From: Candidatus Thermoplasmatota archaeon
Lineage (GTDB): Archaea; Thermoplasmatota; E2; DHVEG-1
Direction of reading: 5' to 3'
DNA: 43,186 nucleotides
Assembly (NCBI GenBank): GCA_038884455.1
Contig: JAWABU010000013.1
Coordinates: 1-43,186 of the forward strand
A program made the translations under genes and the position numbers. Positions 7,784 through 15,668 of this stretch are shown piece by piece (the stretch's first letter is position 1; every line of letters starts with the position of its first letter). Below the pieces are notes generated by a model. The model had not been told where the DNA came from, did not search any database, and saw only the letters and a list, made by a program, of their open reading frames with translations.

Positions 7784-9454
7784 TTATTTCCGAATTTTCG
7801 TAAATATCAATATCTGCAGGCCGGATCTAGTTTCTTTATCCCATGATCCTTCATCACAGATTGCATAAAGTTGAAGATTAATGCGACCAAACCCAAACAA
7901 CCATCCTGAATGTAGGGCAAACGATTTTCCAGGTGCAACCAACGGGTACACACCCGTTGTTTTTTTGTGTATCCGCCCAAACAATCCACCGTGTATTTCA
8001 ATGAACCAGGAGACGTTCGTCGCATCTGCAGTTCCGCTATTCGTAACCGCAGCAAAAACACCAATCCCGCCTCTTCGAATAGTTATCTTGATGATCGGAC
8101 TTGGTGATGCGCCACCGATGTGATCATAGTAGACATCCGGGTTTTCAGATCTGATGTCAGTCCATAGAATATTCCCATCAGTGGTAATGTCACTGGTTCG
8201 ATATGAAACATCAACGGTTCCATTGTTATCATTGATTTGTATCGGTGAACTCCAACTTCCCCCTCCATCTCCAGTAGAAACCGAGTAAAGATTACCATTG
8301 GAAACATAAGTGCTGGTCGCTTCACGTCCGTAGGAAATCACGGTTGGATACAGTTCATCGTGTTCCACATCATCAGTAACACGACTCATATTCCACGTCA
8401 TTCCTCCATCTGAAGAAGTAATACAGACAATATCCTGAGTACCTGCAGCATCTGATTGACATACGATCTGGATATGATGTGCATGTGCACTCACATCAGG
8501 ATATTGTTCATTTGCATCAACCACACCCAATTGATACCAATCGACCTGCCAATTGTGCATCCACCAGTCATGCACATCAGCAATTGCAAGCAGAATATCT
8601 CGTTTATTTTCACTATTTCCACCGCTAGGGTAATCCCATACTGCATACAACTTTCCGGTAGTTCGATCGATACTAACTGAAGCATGAGCAGTATTGTTAA
8701 ATGCTGGCCACCACCAACACCATCCGCTGTTTGGATTTGTATACTCGGGGAAATAAAAAACCGGAATATGTTCCCCCGGATGCATTGGATGGGTACAACT
8801 TGCGGTAGTGGTTTGAACACCATACCACCATGTTGCCGCGCCAACGTCGCTATACCCTGCGATATCAGGACGTTCATTCTCACGAAGATAATATGATGAC
8901 CAATCCCAACAGGAAAGCAACCAGGATTCTGGTTGTAAAGGATCCTCTATATAAAGCAGATACTGTGCAGCTCCAGATAAATCATCATTGTCAGGTACAA
9001 AAGTTCCATAGAATGTTGTATCACCCCAGTAGATCAAACTTGGATAATCATATCTACCTTCAAGTGGAAAGTAGCATTGATCAATCCAGGTGTCACCCTG
9101 ATCAGTTGAGAGTGTATAGATGATGTTTGCTGAATATTTATCAGTCTCAAGGACATACGCTCCAAAGAGGAGATCATAATCATCTCGTGCGATAGCTGGA
9201 TGATATTCATGGTACTGAGTTGCTGCAACAGGAGTATCTGAATCTTTTGATACGAACGAAGTTTTGACAGGATTTCGAATGCAATAGTGACGTTGTTGTC
9301 GTTGTGGGTATACGCAAAGAGGCGGTTTCAGATGCATGATTTGAAATTCTGATTCTGGTGCATCGTACCAATGGGTTTGCGCTCTAAAGACAGGAAGAAC
9401 AGCTGCTGCAATAACAAACATGCATATAACGATACTGAAAAATTTCATATTCAC
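7784..9454 (-). CDS. Secreted Asp-box (BNR/sialidase-like beta-propeller) protein
   Basis: This 556-residue protein begins with a signal peptide (residues 1-26, hydrophobic core FFSIVICMFVIAAAVLP). Three Asp-box turns (S-x-D-x-G-x-T-W) are visible: STDQGDTW near 116-123, SSDGGMTW near 347-354 and a degenerate STGDGGGSW near 393-401. Such boxes mark sialidase-like beta-propellers. A C-terminal domain of about 100 residues (from about 455, with AAVTNSGTADATNVSWFIE) looks like a CARDB-type beta-sandwich often used for cell-surface attachment. The Arg triad and FRIP motif of true sialidases are not apparent, so enzyme activity is doubtful and carbohydrate or peptide binding is as likely. A GGGGAAGTGA Shine-Dalgarno region precedes the ATG. 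It is divergent from the asparaginase-like gene. Confidence 0.75.
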   Translation of the reverse strand: MNMKFFSIVICMFVIAAAVLPVFRAQTHWYDAPESEFQIMHLKPPLCVYPQRQQRHYCIRNPVKTSFVSKDSDTPVAATQYHEYHPAIARDDYDLLFGAYVLETDKYSANIIYTLSTDQGDTWIDQCYFPLEGRYDYPSLIYWGDTTFYGTFVPDNDDLSGAAQYLLYIEDPLQPESWLLSCWDWSSYYLRENERPDIAGYSDVGAATWWYGVQTTTASCTHPMHPGEHIPVFYFPEYTNPNSGWCWWWPAFNNTAHASVSIDRTTGKLYAVWDYPSGGNSENKRDILLAIADVHDWWMHNWQVDWYQLGVVDANEQYPDVSAHAHHIQIVCQSDAAGTQDIVCITSSDGGMTWNMSRVTDDVEHDELYPTVISYGREATSTYVSNGNLYSVSTGDGGGSWSSPIQINDNNGTVDVSYRTSDITTDGNILWTDIRSENPDVYYDHIGGASPSPIIKITIRRGGIGVFAAVTNSGTADATNVSWFIEIHGGLFGRIHKKTTGVYPLVAPGKSFALHSGWLFGFGRINLQLYAICDEGSWDKETRSGLQILIFTKIRK

Positions 9455-9540
9455 TTCCCCCAGATGGTATAAGGATGTTTGGTAATTTAAACATTTTCCT
9501 TAGAACTCATGCGATATATCCTGCGTACTTGAACCAAAGC

Positions 9541-9549
9541 ATTTAAAAA
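9541..9549 (+). promoter_or_regulatory. TATA-like box of the asparaginase-like gene
   Basis: ATTTAAAAA is centred about 29 bases before the ATG at 9574. This is the archaeal TATA-to-start distance expected if transcription begins at or just before the start codon. No Shine-Dalgarno sequence is seen in the short leader, in line with leaderless translation. Confidence 0.45.
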
Positions 9550-9573
9550 TGTCAAGATATACCACCAAAACCA

Positions 9574-10077
9574 ATGAGTATCAAGATTTTTGTCACCGGT
9601 GGAACATTCGATAAAGAATACGATGAGATAGAAGGGAAGCTTTTTTTTAGAAATACGCATCTGCAGGAGATGTTAACGTTAGGTCGATGTACCATTCCTG
9701 TTGATATTGAAGTATTGATGATGGTTGATAGTCTCCAGATGACTGAAGCTGACCGTCTGCTGATTCGGGATCGTTGTTTGACAACAGCTGAACATAAAAT
9801 TGTAATTACTCATGGAACTGACACCATGGTTGAAACCGCAAAGGTTCTCGCAGGTAAAATTACGGACAAAACCGTAGTGTTAACCGGTGCGATGATCCCC
9901 TACCGACTTGGAAGTTCAGATGGCTTGTTTAATCTTGGGAGTGCACTAGCATTTGTTCAAACACTTCCACCGGGTGTATATATTGCAATGAATGGAAAAT
10001 ATTTTACTTGGGATAATGTCCGAAAGAATAAACAAAACGGCATATTTGAAGAGTTACATGAACCTTTAAATAGGTGA
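9574..10077 (+). CDS. Short asparaginase-like protein (N-terminal domain only)
   Basis: This 167-residue protein matches the N-terminal domain of L-asparaginase I/II enzymes: FVTGGTFDKEYDE with the first catalytic Thr, ITHGTDTMVETA with the second Thr-Asp pair, and VVLTGAMIPYRLGSSDG. Full asparaginases have about 330 residues, with a C-terminal domain that completes the neighbouring active site. That domain is missing, and the frame ends naturally at a stop. Stand-alone proteins of this size occur in bacteria and archaea and have no settled function. The gene probably shares a transcript with the ligand-gated channel gene 40 bases downstream. An amidase acting on amino-acid amides is plausible but not shown. 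Confidence 0.8.
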   Translation: MSIKIFVTGGTFDKEYDEIEGKLFFRNTHLQEMLTLGRCTIPVDIEVLMMVDSLQMTEADRLLIRDRCLTTAEHKIVITHGTDTMVETAKVLAGKITDKTVVLTGAMIPYRLGSSDGLFNLGSALAFVQTLPPGVYIAMNGKYFTWDNVRKNKQNGIFEELHEPLNR

Positions 10078-10102
10078 TAATTTTTACCGTAGGGGCCATT
10101 AT

Positions 10103-10110
10103 GGAGGTGA
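10103..10110 (+). promoter_or_regulatory. Strong Shine-Dalgarno site fixing the GTG start of the channel gene
   Basis: GGAGGTGA is fully complementary to the archaeal 16S rRNA tail and lies 7 bases before the GTG at 10118. An ATG at 10101 is out of frame with the channel, so the GTG is the supported start. Confidence 0.65.
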
Positions 10111-10117
10111 AACTGAC

Positions 10118-11074
10118 GTGGTACAAAAACAAACGTTTCTTAGATTGATATACGGAGTAACATTAGCTCTAATTTTTTCATTCAGCGCCATTGTTTCCTC
10201 TGCAGAACAACCGACTACTACATCATATGAACACACTGCAGTTGATATTGGGATATATGCGATTTCGATTGGAAATTTTGAATTCAACAAGGGAACCTAT
10301 GTGATTGATTTTTATGTGATTCTCCACTGGAACGACAAGAATATTACACCAACAGGGTTTGAATTCATGAATGGTCGTCCGATGTCAAAGGAAAAAATTT
10401 TCGAGATGTCTGAAACTGGTCAAACCGAGGTGTGGTATCGCCTCCAAGCAAATCTGTTTATCACCCCGGATTTCACGAAGTATCCTTTTGACACACAACA
10501 ACTGAAAATCATTATTGAGGATTCAAAATTTAACACGTCATTTTTCCATTACACGCCAAATCTTGCTGTATGTGGTGTTGACGACGGGTTTCAGCTTGCA
10601 GGATGGGATGTTGAATCCTATTTGATCGAAGTCCATAACCATACGTATCCTTGGAATGAAACGTATTCACAGATGGTTTTTACGATCAATCTTGCTCGTG
10701 CAACCGGTCCGACAGCAGCAAAACTTTTGCTTCCCCCGATCATTTTCTGCATCGTTTCAGGGCTTTCATTTTTCTTCAAAGGAGATAAAATAACCCATCG
10801 GTTAGGTCTTGGAACCAGTATGCTTATCTCAGCAGTGATGTTCCATTTAAGTCAAACGTCGTCACTCCCAGCGCTCCCCTCACTCATTCTCATTGATAAA
10901 ATTATGATATCAGTGTATGCATTTCTTGCATCATCTCTGCTTGCAACCACCTTGATTTACATCGATGAGGAATACTGGAAAGATGTTGATTATACAAAAA
11001 TCGTGAATCGATTCGGAGCGATGATAACGATCATTTTGCCATTTGTTGTTTTCGCGATTTTGAACTTCGTGTAG
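10118..11074 (+). CDS. Pentameric ligand-gated ion channel (Cys-loop superfamily)
   Basis: The protein has 318 residues. After a signal peptide (about 1-29) comes an extracellular beta-sandwich ligand-binding domain with the WND motif near 71-73 and the signature YPFDTQQLKI at 122-131. That signature equals the (F/Y)PFDxQ segment of the Cys-loop; the flanking disulfide cysteines are absent, as usual in prokaryotic members. Four membrane helices follow: M1 about 200-220 with the conserved Pro, M2 about 229-248, a LPALPSL M2-M3 loop, M3 about 256-281 and M4 about 298-318. There is no large M3-M4 cytoplasmic domain. Topology and size match the bacterial channels GLIC and ELIC. Ligand and ion selectivity cannot be read from the sequence. 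The last 44 bases overlap the end of the convergent ygiQ gene. Confidence 0.9.
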   Translation: MVQKQTFLRLIYGVTLALIFSFSAIVSSAEQPTTTSYEHTAVDIGIYAISIGNFEFNKGTYVIDFYVILHWNDKNITPTGFEFMNGRPMSKEKIFEMSETGQTEVWYRLQANLFITPDFTKYPFDTQQLKIIIEDSKFNTSFFHYTPNLAVCGVDDGFQLAGWDVESYLIEVHNHTYPWNETYSQMVFTINLARATGPTAAKLLLPPIIFCIVSGLSFFFKGDKITHRLGLGTSMLISAVMFHLSQTSSLPALPSLILIDKIMISVYAFLASSLLATTLIYIDEEYWKDVDYTKIVNRFGAMITIILPFVVFAILNFV

Positions 11075-12638
11075 CAAACACTGGTTCACCAAGCAGAATT
11101 CGTTTCATCTTCTTTTTTGTTGCATAATCACAGACAACATCAACAGGTTCGAATGTGAAAGGATTCAGTTTCGTCCAGTACATACACGTTGAAATCGTCA
11201 TCGGCGTTGGTGTGAACAGCTGAAATTGTTCTACGTTTCGCAGTTTCATCTTCCGAATCATCTCGCGGAGGTATCTTGTATCCTCAAGCGTTTCTCCAGG
11301 ATGACCAATCATAAAATAGTACGTCAGAAACTGTTTTTTCTCAGCATTTATTTTGGTAAAAAAATCAAGAAACTCAGAAAATCGTGTGTTGTCTTTATGC
11401 ATCAATGCTGTTACCTTTGGTGAAAAATGTTCTGGAGCAATTTTGAGACATCCAGAGATATGATACTTGCTCAGTTCTTCGATATACCGAAGGTTGTATA
11501 GTGCAAGATCGTAACGGATGCCACTTCGGACAAACACTTTTTTCACTCCAGGAATCATCCGAACTTTTCTTAAAAGATTGATGAGTTTGAGATGACTACG
11601 GTCAAGCTTCTGGCAGTCGATGCAATGATGCAAACAATGATCTCTGGAGGTACAGTCCATGCCATACATATTAGCTGATGGACCGCCGAGGTCATCGATG
11701 TATCCTTTGAACTGTGGATGTTCAGTGAGACGTGTGATTTCCTCTAAAATATTTTGTTCAGATCGAGAAATAATTCGTTCACCTTGATGGAGTGCTAATG
11801 AACAAAAATGACAGAAACCAATACAGCCTCGATGGGTGACCACTGAAAACTGCGCCATTTTTAATGGTGATTGTGGATGCAACTTCCTGGTGTAAGGAAG
11901 TGAATATATCCAATCGAGATCCTTAAAGGTATATGTAGGATAGCGATACTGTACAACGTAGCTGTTTGTGTACTCCTGAGCAAGATTTTTATCATTTGAA
12001 AATGCCTGTTGCATCCGACAGAATTCAACCGGATCCGTACACACCTGCGTATACGATGGAAGTAGTTCCATAGAGTCATCTATGGTTCGTGAAAGGATAC
12101 AGGTCCCCGGGATGCCGATGAGATCAGTAGTATTGGCAAGTCGGTGGACAATATCAAGGAGTTGTTTTTCACCGTTTCCATAGACAAGGATGTTTGCCCG
12201 TGAATCAAGCAGAATGCTTCGTCGTAGTGCATTGTCCCAGTAGTCATAATGAGCAAAACGTCGTAACGATGCTTCAATACCCCCGATGACGAGCGTGGTT
12301 GACTTGAAGTATTCTTTAATTTTGTTACAATAATAAATAACTGCACGATCTGGAAGCTTTGTAATTTGTTTATATCCGGTATCTGCACGTCTGCGTTTTA
12401 AAGGGGTATAGTTATGGAGCATGCTGTCAATTGAACCAGAACTCACACAGAAACACAGCCGGGGGCTTCCAAGACAGGTGAAATCCTCCTTTGTTTCTGG
12501 TTTTTCAATGATGCCGACGCGATAGTTTTTTGCATCTAAGACTCGTGCAAGAATTCCAACTGGAGAGAGCGGATGATCATCATAGTATTCCCCGCTGACG
12601 AGAATCACATCAAAATCATGCCCAGTTTTCGAAATCAT
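11031..12638 (-). CDS. YgiQ/UPF0313 family radical SAM protein
   Basis: This protein of about 535 residues matches the YgiQ family. It has the N-terminal VSGEYYDDHPLSPVGILARVLDA and IGGIEASLRRFAHYDYWD segments and the radical SAM cluster motif GCIGFCHFC. It also has the DLGGPSANMYGMDC segment followed by additional cysteines, and a FMIGHPGETLEDTRYL segment. E. coli YgiQ is about 740 residues; archaeal members are often shorter at the C-terminus, as here. Biochemical function is not established for the family. The frame extends upstream to a TTG at 12662, but the ATG at 12638 has AAGGAGTGG directly ahead and gives the usual N-terminus. Its 3' end overlaps the channel gene by 44 bases. Confidence 0.88.
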   Translation of the reverse strand: MISKTGHDFDVILVSGEYYDDHPLSPVGILARVLDAKNYRVGIIEKPETKEDFTCLGSPRLCFCVSSGSIDSMLHNYTPLKRRRADTGYKQITKLPDRAVIYYCNKIKEYFKSTTLVIGGIEASLRRFAHYDYWDNALRRSILLDSRANILVYGNGEKQLLDIVHRLANTTDLIGIPGTCILSRTIDDSMELLPSYTQVCTDPVEFCRMQQAFSNDKNLAQEYTNSYVVQYRYPTYTFKDLDWIYSLPYTRKLHPQSPLKMAQFSVVTHRGCIGFCHFCSLALHQGERIISRSEQNILEEITRLTEHPQFKGYIDDLGGPSANMYGMDCTSRDHCLHHCIDCQKLDRSHLKLINLLRKVRMIPGVKKVFVRSGIRYDLALYNLRYIEELSKYHISGCLKIAPEHFSPKVTALMHKDNTRFSEFLDFFTKINAEKKQFLTYYFMIGHPGETLEDTRYLREMIRKMKLRNVEQFQLFTPTPMTISTCMYWTKLNPFTFEPVDVVCDYATKKKMKRILLGEPVFATRSSKSRKQQMAK

Positions 12639-12743
12639 ACCACTCCTTCTAGATAACAACAACAGCTATAAAAAGACATAGAACGAGTTGGAGAGACAGA
12701 TTTTTAAATCATGATGGGTTGCATCATTATATACATACAATGG

Positions 12744-13043
12744 ATGAACAAGTATATGGAACAGAAAAACAGAGAAAATAAAAAATACCACCAGGTTGGA
12801 TTGCTCGGAGTTGCTGTTGGCATCCTCAGTATCATTTTTATGTGGATTCCGCTGATGACAATCATTGCTATTGTGTTTGCAATTCTAGCAGTTGTGCTTG
12901 GATATATAGCAAAAAAACATGGAGATCGGTATGGATTCTACGGTTTTATTCTTGGGATTATTGCGATTGTTCTTGTCGTAATTCTGACGTTGCTCGCCGC
13001 AACACTATATGTCTACGTATCAGGTTTTGTCGGTGGGCAATGA
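12744..13043 (+). CDS. Small membrane protein, DUF4190-like
   Basis: This is a protein of about 99 residues with a hydrophilic N-terminus (MNKYMEQKNRENKKYHQ) and two or three hydrophobic helices (GLLGVAVGILSIIFMWIPL, AIVFAILAVVLGYIA, FILGIIAIVLVVILTLLA). The pattern of a short charged head, G-rich helix pair and a G-Y-I-A-x-K-H turn resembles DUF4190-type membrane proteins of unknown role. Start choice is uncertain: ATGs at 12711, 12744 and 12756 are in frame. A TATA-like TTATATAC at about 12728-12735 would suit a start at or after 12756. It is followed by surE 64 bases later. Confidence 0.6.
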   Translation: MNKYMEQKNRENKKYHQVGLLGVAVGILSIIFMWIPLMTIIAIVFAILAVVLGYIAKKHGDRYGFYGFILGIIAIVLVVILTLLAATLYVYVSGFVGGQ

Positions 13044-13107
13044 TATTGTTCGGTAATCGCCTACTGCTGAAAACTTCTTTAACCCTGGGGAGGTACGATA
13101 CCACGGT

Positions 13108-13893
13108 ATGAAGAGACTTCTGGTAACAAATGATGATGGTTATACTTCAGCTGGTTTTTTTCCCTTACTTGAAAAACTCTCTCGCAAGTTTTCATTAACT
13201 GTTGTTGCCCCGAGTAGTGAAAAAAGTTGGATTGGCAAAGCAATTACCACAAAAACAGAATTACAGATTCATGAGGTTGACTACGATGGTTTTCATATTT
13301 TTACAGTTGATGGAACACCTGCTGATTGTGTGCAACTTGGTATGTATACTATCATGGAAACGAAACCAGATTGCGTAGTCTCAGGTATTAATCAAGGGGA
13401 AAATGCAGGTCATGCTCGGATTTTAAGCTCAGGAACTGTTGGTGCAGCAATGGAGGCAGCATTTGAAGGTATCCCCGCACTTGCTGCATCCATCATGATT
13501 CCTTATGAATGTAAAGCTGGAATTGATTTGTTTGACAAAAAAAATCGATATGTGTTTGATAATGCTGCAATGATCACAGCAAAGATTGTTTCAAAGATCT
13601 GCGAACACAAGATGAAACATATTGATCTGTTTTCTGTCAATATTCCTTTTGACGCCACATGTTCTACTGATCTTGTAATTACGAAACCATTCAAAGACCC
13701 GTATGGAAAACTCTTTCATCGGACCAACAAGGGATATCTTCATCGAACGCCGCCGTTGGACTTTTCGATGATCCATCCGGGATCTGATCTCGAGACATTA
13801 CAGAAGAAAAAGATTTCTTTGACACCGCTGAGTCTTGATTTGGTAACATCGCAGTCACTGACTGAAGCACAGCAGCTCTTTGACTCATGGTAA
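13108..13893 (+). CDS. surE: 5'/3'-nucleotidase SurE
   Basis: This 261-residue protein matches SurE, a metal-dependent phosphatase that removes 5'- or 3'-phosphates from nucleoside monophosphates. The metal-binding N-terminus LLVTNDDGY has the Asp pair at 8-9. VVAPSSEKSWIGKAIT supplies the conserved Ser, VDGTPADCVQLG follows, and VSGINQGENAG gives the metal-binding Asn. The length agrees with the family (250-270). GGGGAGGT lies 13 bases before the ATG. Confidence 0.92.
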   Translation: MKRLLVTNDDGYTSAGFFPLLEKLSRKFSLTVVAPSSEKSWIGKAITTKTELQIHEVDYDGFHIFTVDGTPADCVQLGMYTIMETKPDCVVSGINQGENAGHARILSSGTVGAAMEAAFEGIPALAASIMIPYECKAGIDLFDKKNRYVFDNAAMITAKIVSKICEHKMKHIDLFSVNIPFDATCSTDLVITKPFKDPYGKLFHRTNKGYLHRTPPLDFSMIHPGSDLETLQKKKISLTPLSLDLVTSQSLTEAQQLFDSW

Positions 13894-13920
13894 AAAAAAG
13901 TATGAACGTGATTTTTTGTA

Positions 13921-15075
13921 TTAGTTTTTAATGAAAAAAAATGCTATGGCAATAATGAGATAGACGCTGAGGAGCTGGGCACCTTCAAGCCAGTTACATC
14001 TACCATCTGATGAAAGATAATTAATAATTAAAACGGCGAGAATCACCGCAAGGATTTCAAACATAGAAAACACCAGGGTGAATCCGAAGGAAAAGATACT
14101 ACTGACGATCATAATGATGGGGACGACAAACAATGCTATTTGAATAGCACTGTTTAACCCAATCTCAATAGAAACGTTGATTTTATTTTGAATGGCAAAA
14201 CGGATCGCTGTTGCATTTTCAGCAATGTTGGTGACGATGCCGACAAGAACGATACCGATAAAAGTCTGAGTGATACCGATTGTTGTGGCAACAGTCTCAA
14301 CAGTTTTTACGAGAAATTCGCAAATGATTGAAACAACAAGGACTGATAAAAATAGAATAAATGCTGCATACTGTTTGCTCAGAACAGGACGTTCTTGGAG
14401 TGATTTCACCTCGGAGCTGACTTCAAACATATCTTTATGAGTCCAGAGTGAAAACACCAATCCTGCAATGTAGATGATCGCCATGACCACAGCAACAGCA
14501 ACACTCATAAGATGTAAATGGTCAGGTTGCGGCTGCGGTGTTATGTAGACATAGACACTCGGTATTGCAAGCCCTGCAACCACTATGATCAACATCGTTG
14601 ATGAAACAGCAACTGCTTGGTTGTTGAAACGTTGATACCGATATCGTAAACCACCAACAAAAATACTCAGACCGACGAGGAGGAGAATATTACAGATAAT
14701 ACTACCAATAAGTGATGCTTGGATCAATGGGATAAGATGTTTTCCTTCTTTAAGTGCAAAAACAGCGATAAGGAGTTCAATCATGTTTCCGAACGTCGCA
14801 GAAATAAGACCACTAATCATAGGGTTACTCTGGAGTACTATTTCGTTTGCTGCATATCCCATAATTCGGGCAAGAGGAACCAACGAAAGAATCGCTGTGA
14901 CAAAGATAATGAGATGAAATTGTGTGAATATACCAAAAAAAATACATAGTGGGATAAAAACAAGAAGGTAATAGAAAATCCTCCCGATATTCATCCTCCG
15001 TCGGATAATCTTTGCAAAACTGACTGCGCGAATATCTCGCTCAAGATGATCTTTTTTAATAATCAAAGGGAGCAT
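13921..15075 (-). CDS. CAX-type Ca2+/H+ antiporter
   Basis: This is a membrane protein of about 384 residues with around eleven helices arranged as two alpha-repeats of the cation/Ca2+ exchanger superfamily. The first repeat is SATFGNMIELLIAVFAL, followed by QASLIGSIICNILLLVG. The second is GIVTNIAENATAIRFA, then VSIEIGLNSAIQIALFVVP. Both contain the acidic G-N-x-x-E or N-x-A-E-N residues that bind Ca2+ in CAX proteins, so the protein is predicted to export Ca2+ against protons. The open frame reaches a TTG at 15129, but the ATG at 15075 has GGAG five bases upstream and is preferred. A later Met near residue 46 of the longer frame is also possible. Confidence 0.88.
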   Translation of the reverse strand: MLPLIIKKDHLERDIRAVSFAKIIRRRMNIGRIFYYLLVFIPLCIFFGIFTQFHLIIFVTAILSLVPLARIMGYAANEIVLQSNPMISGLISATFGNMIELLIAVFALKEGKHLIPLIQASLIGSIICNILLLVGLSIFVGGLRYRYQRFNNQAVAVSSTMLIIVVAGLAIPSVYVYITPQPQPDHLHLMSVAVAVVMAIIYIAGLVFSLWTHKDMFEVSSEVKSLQERPVLSKQYAAFILFLSVLVVSIICEFLVKTVETVATTIGITQTFIGIVLVGIVTNIAENATAIRFAIQNKINVSIEIGLNSAIQIALFVVPIIMIVSSIFSFGFTLVFSMFEILAVILAVLIINYLSSDGRCNWLEGAQLLSVYLIIAIAFFFIKN

Positions 15076-15139
15076 ACATGCTCCGCATATCCAAGGGTAA
15101 CAATAAATCTTTCGAGAAAAAAGAATCAAAAAATATCAA

Positions 15140-15514
15140 CTAGAAACCGACAATGAAGCCGAAAATGGTAAGTGCTAAGGAGCCGAGATAGATGATAACT
15201 GATTTGAAGGTCGTATGTTTCCAGCAGTGAACACTTTGATTGAGAATGAAATTTGATGCCATGATAAAAAAACCTGTAATTGAAAGTAAGGGGATATACT
15301 GGATGATGAGTTTACAGAGCTCGTAGATGAGGGGTGTCGCAAGTCCGAGGATAACAGTTATGCCAAGGTAGATTGCAACTGATTGTTCTTTAGTTCGATA
15401 TTTCCCGAAAAACATGAAGCCTTTCGGGGTGATTTTATAGACCAGACTTGAGATAACGGTGACTATAATTCCGGTGAGAATAAGATTACTTGGTTCCTGT
15501 AGGACATCGAGCAC
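15140..15514 (-). CDS. Hypothetical four-helix membrane protein
   Basis: This is a 124-residue protein with a GTG start and four predicted membrane helices (about 12-28, 46-65, 70-90 and 104-122). A short basic loop contains KGFMFFGKYRTKE. I recognise no family. It lies 65 bases upstream of the antiporter start in the same direction and may be co-transcribed, which hints at a membrane accessory role but nothing specific. Confidence 0.5.
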   Translation of the reverse strand: MLDVLQEPSNLILTGIIVTVISSLVYKITPKGFMFFGKYRTKEQSVAIYLGITVILGLATPLIYELCKLIIQYIPLLSITGFFIMASNFILNQSVHCWKHTTFKSVIIYLGSLALTIFGFIVGF

Positions 15515-15668
15515 ACCAACCGGTATTTCGACAGGGATTTTTAAAGATGTTTACCGAAGATACTTGGCATTTCTTTGTTGTTGATGATCTTTATCTTCTG
15601 GGAATATGCTACAAATCAGCAGAAATGAAAAACAACGATTAGCTCCACAATATCTCACCAAAAAAATA

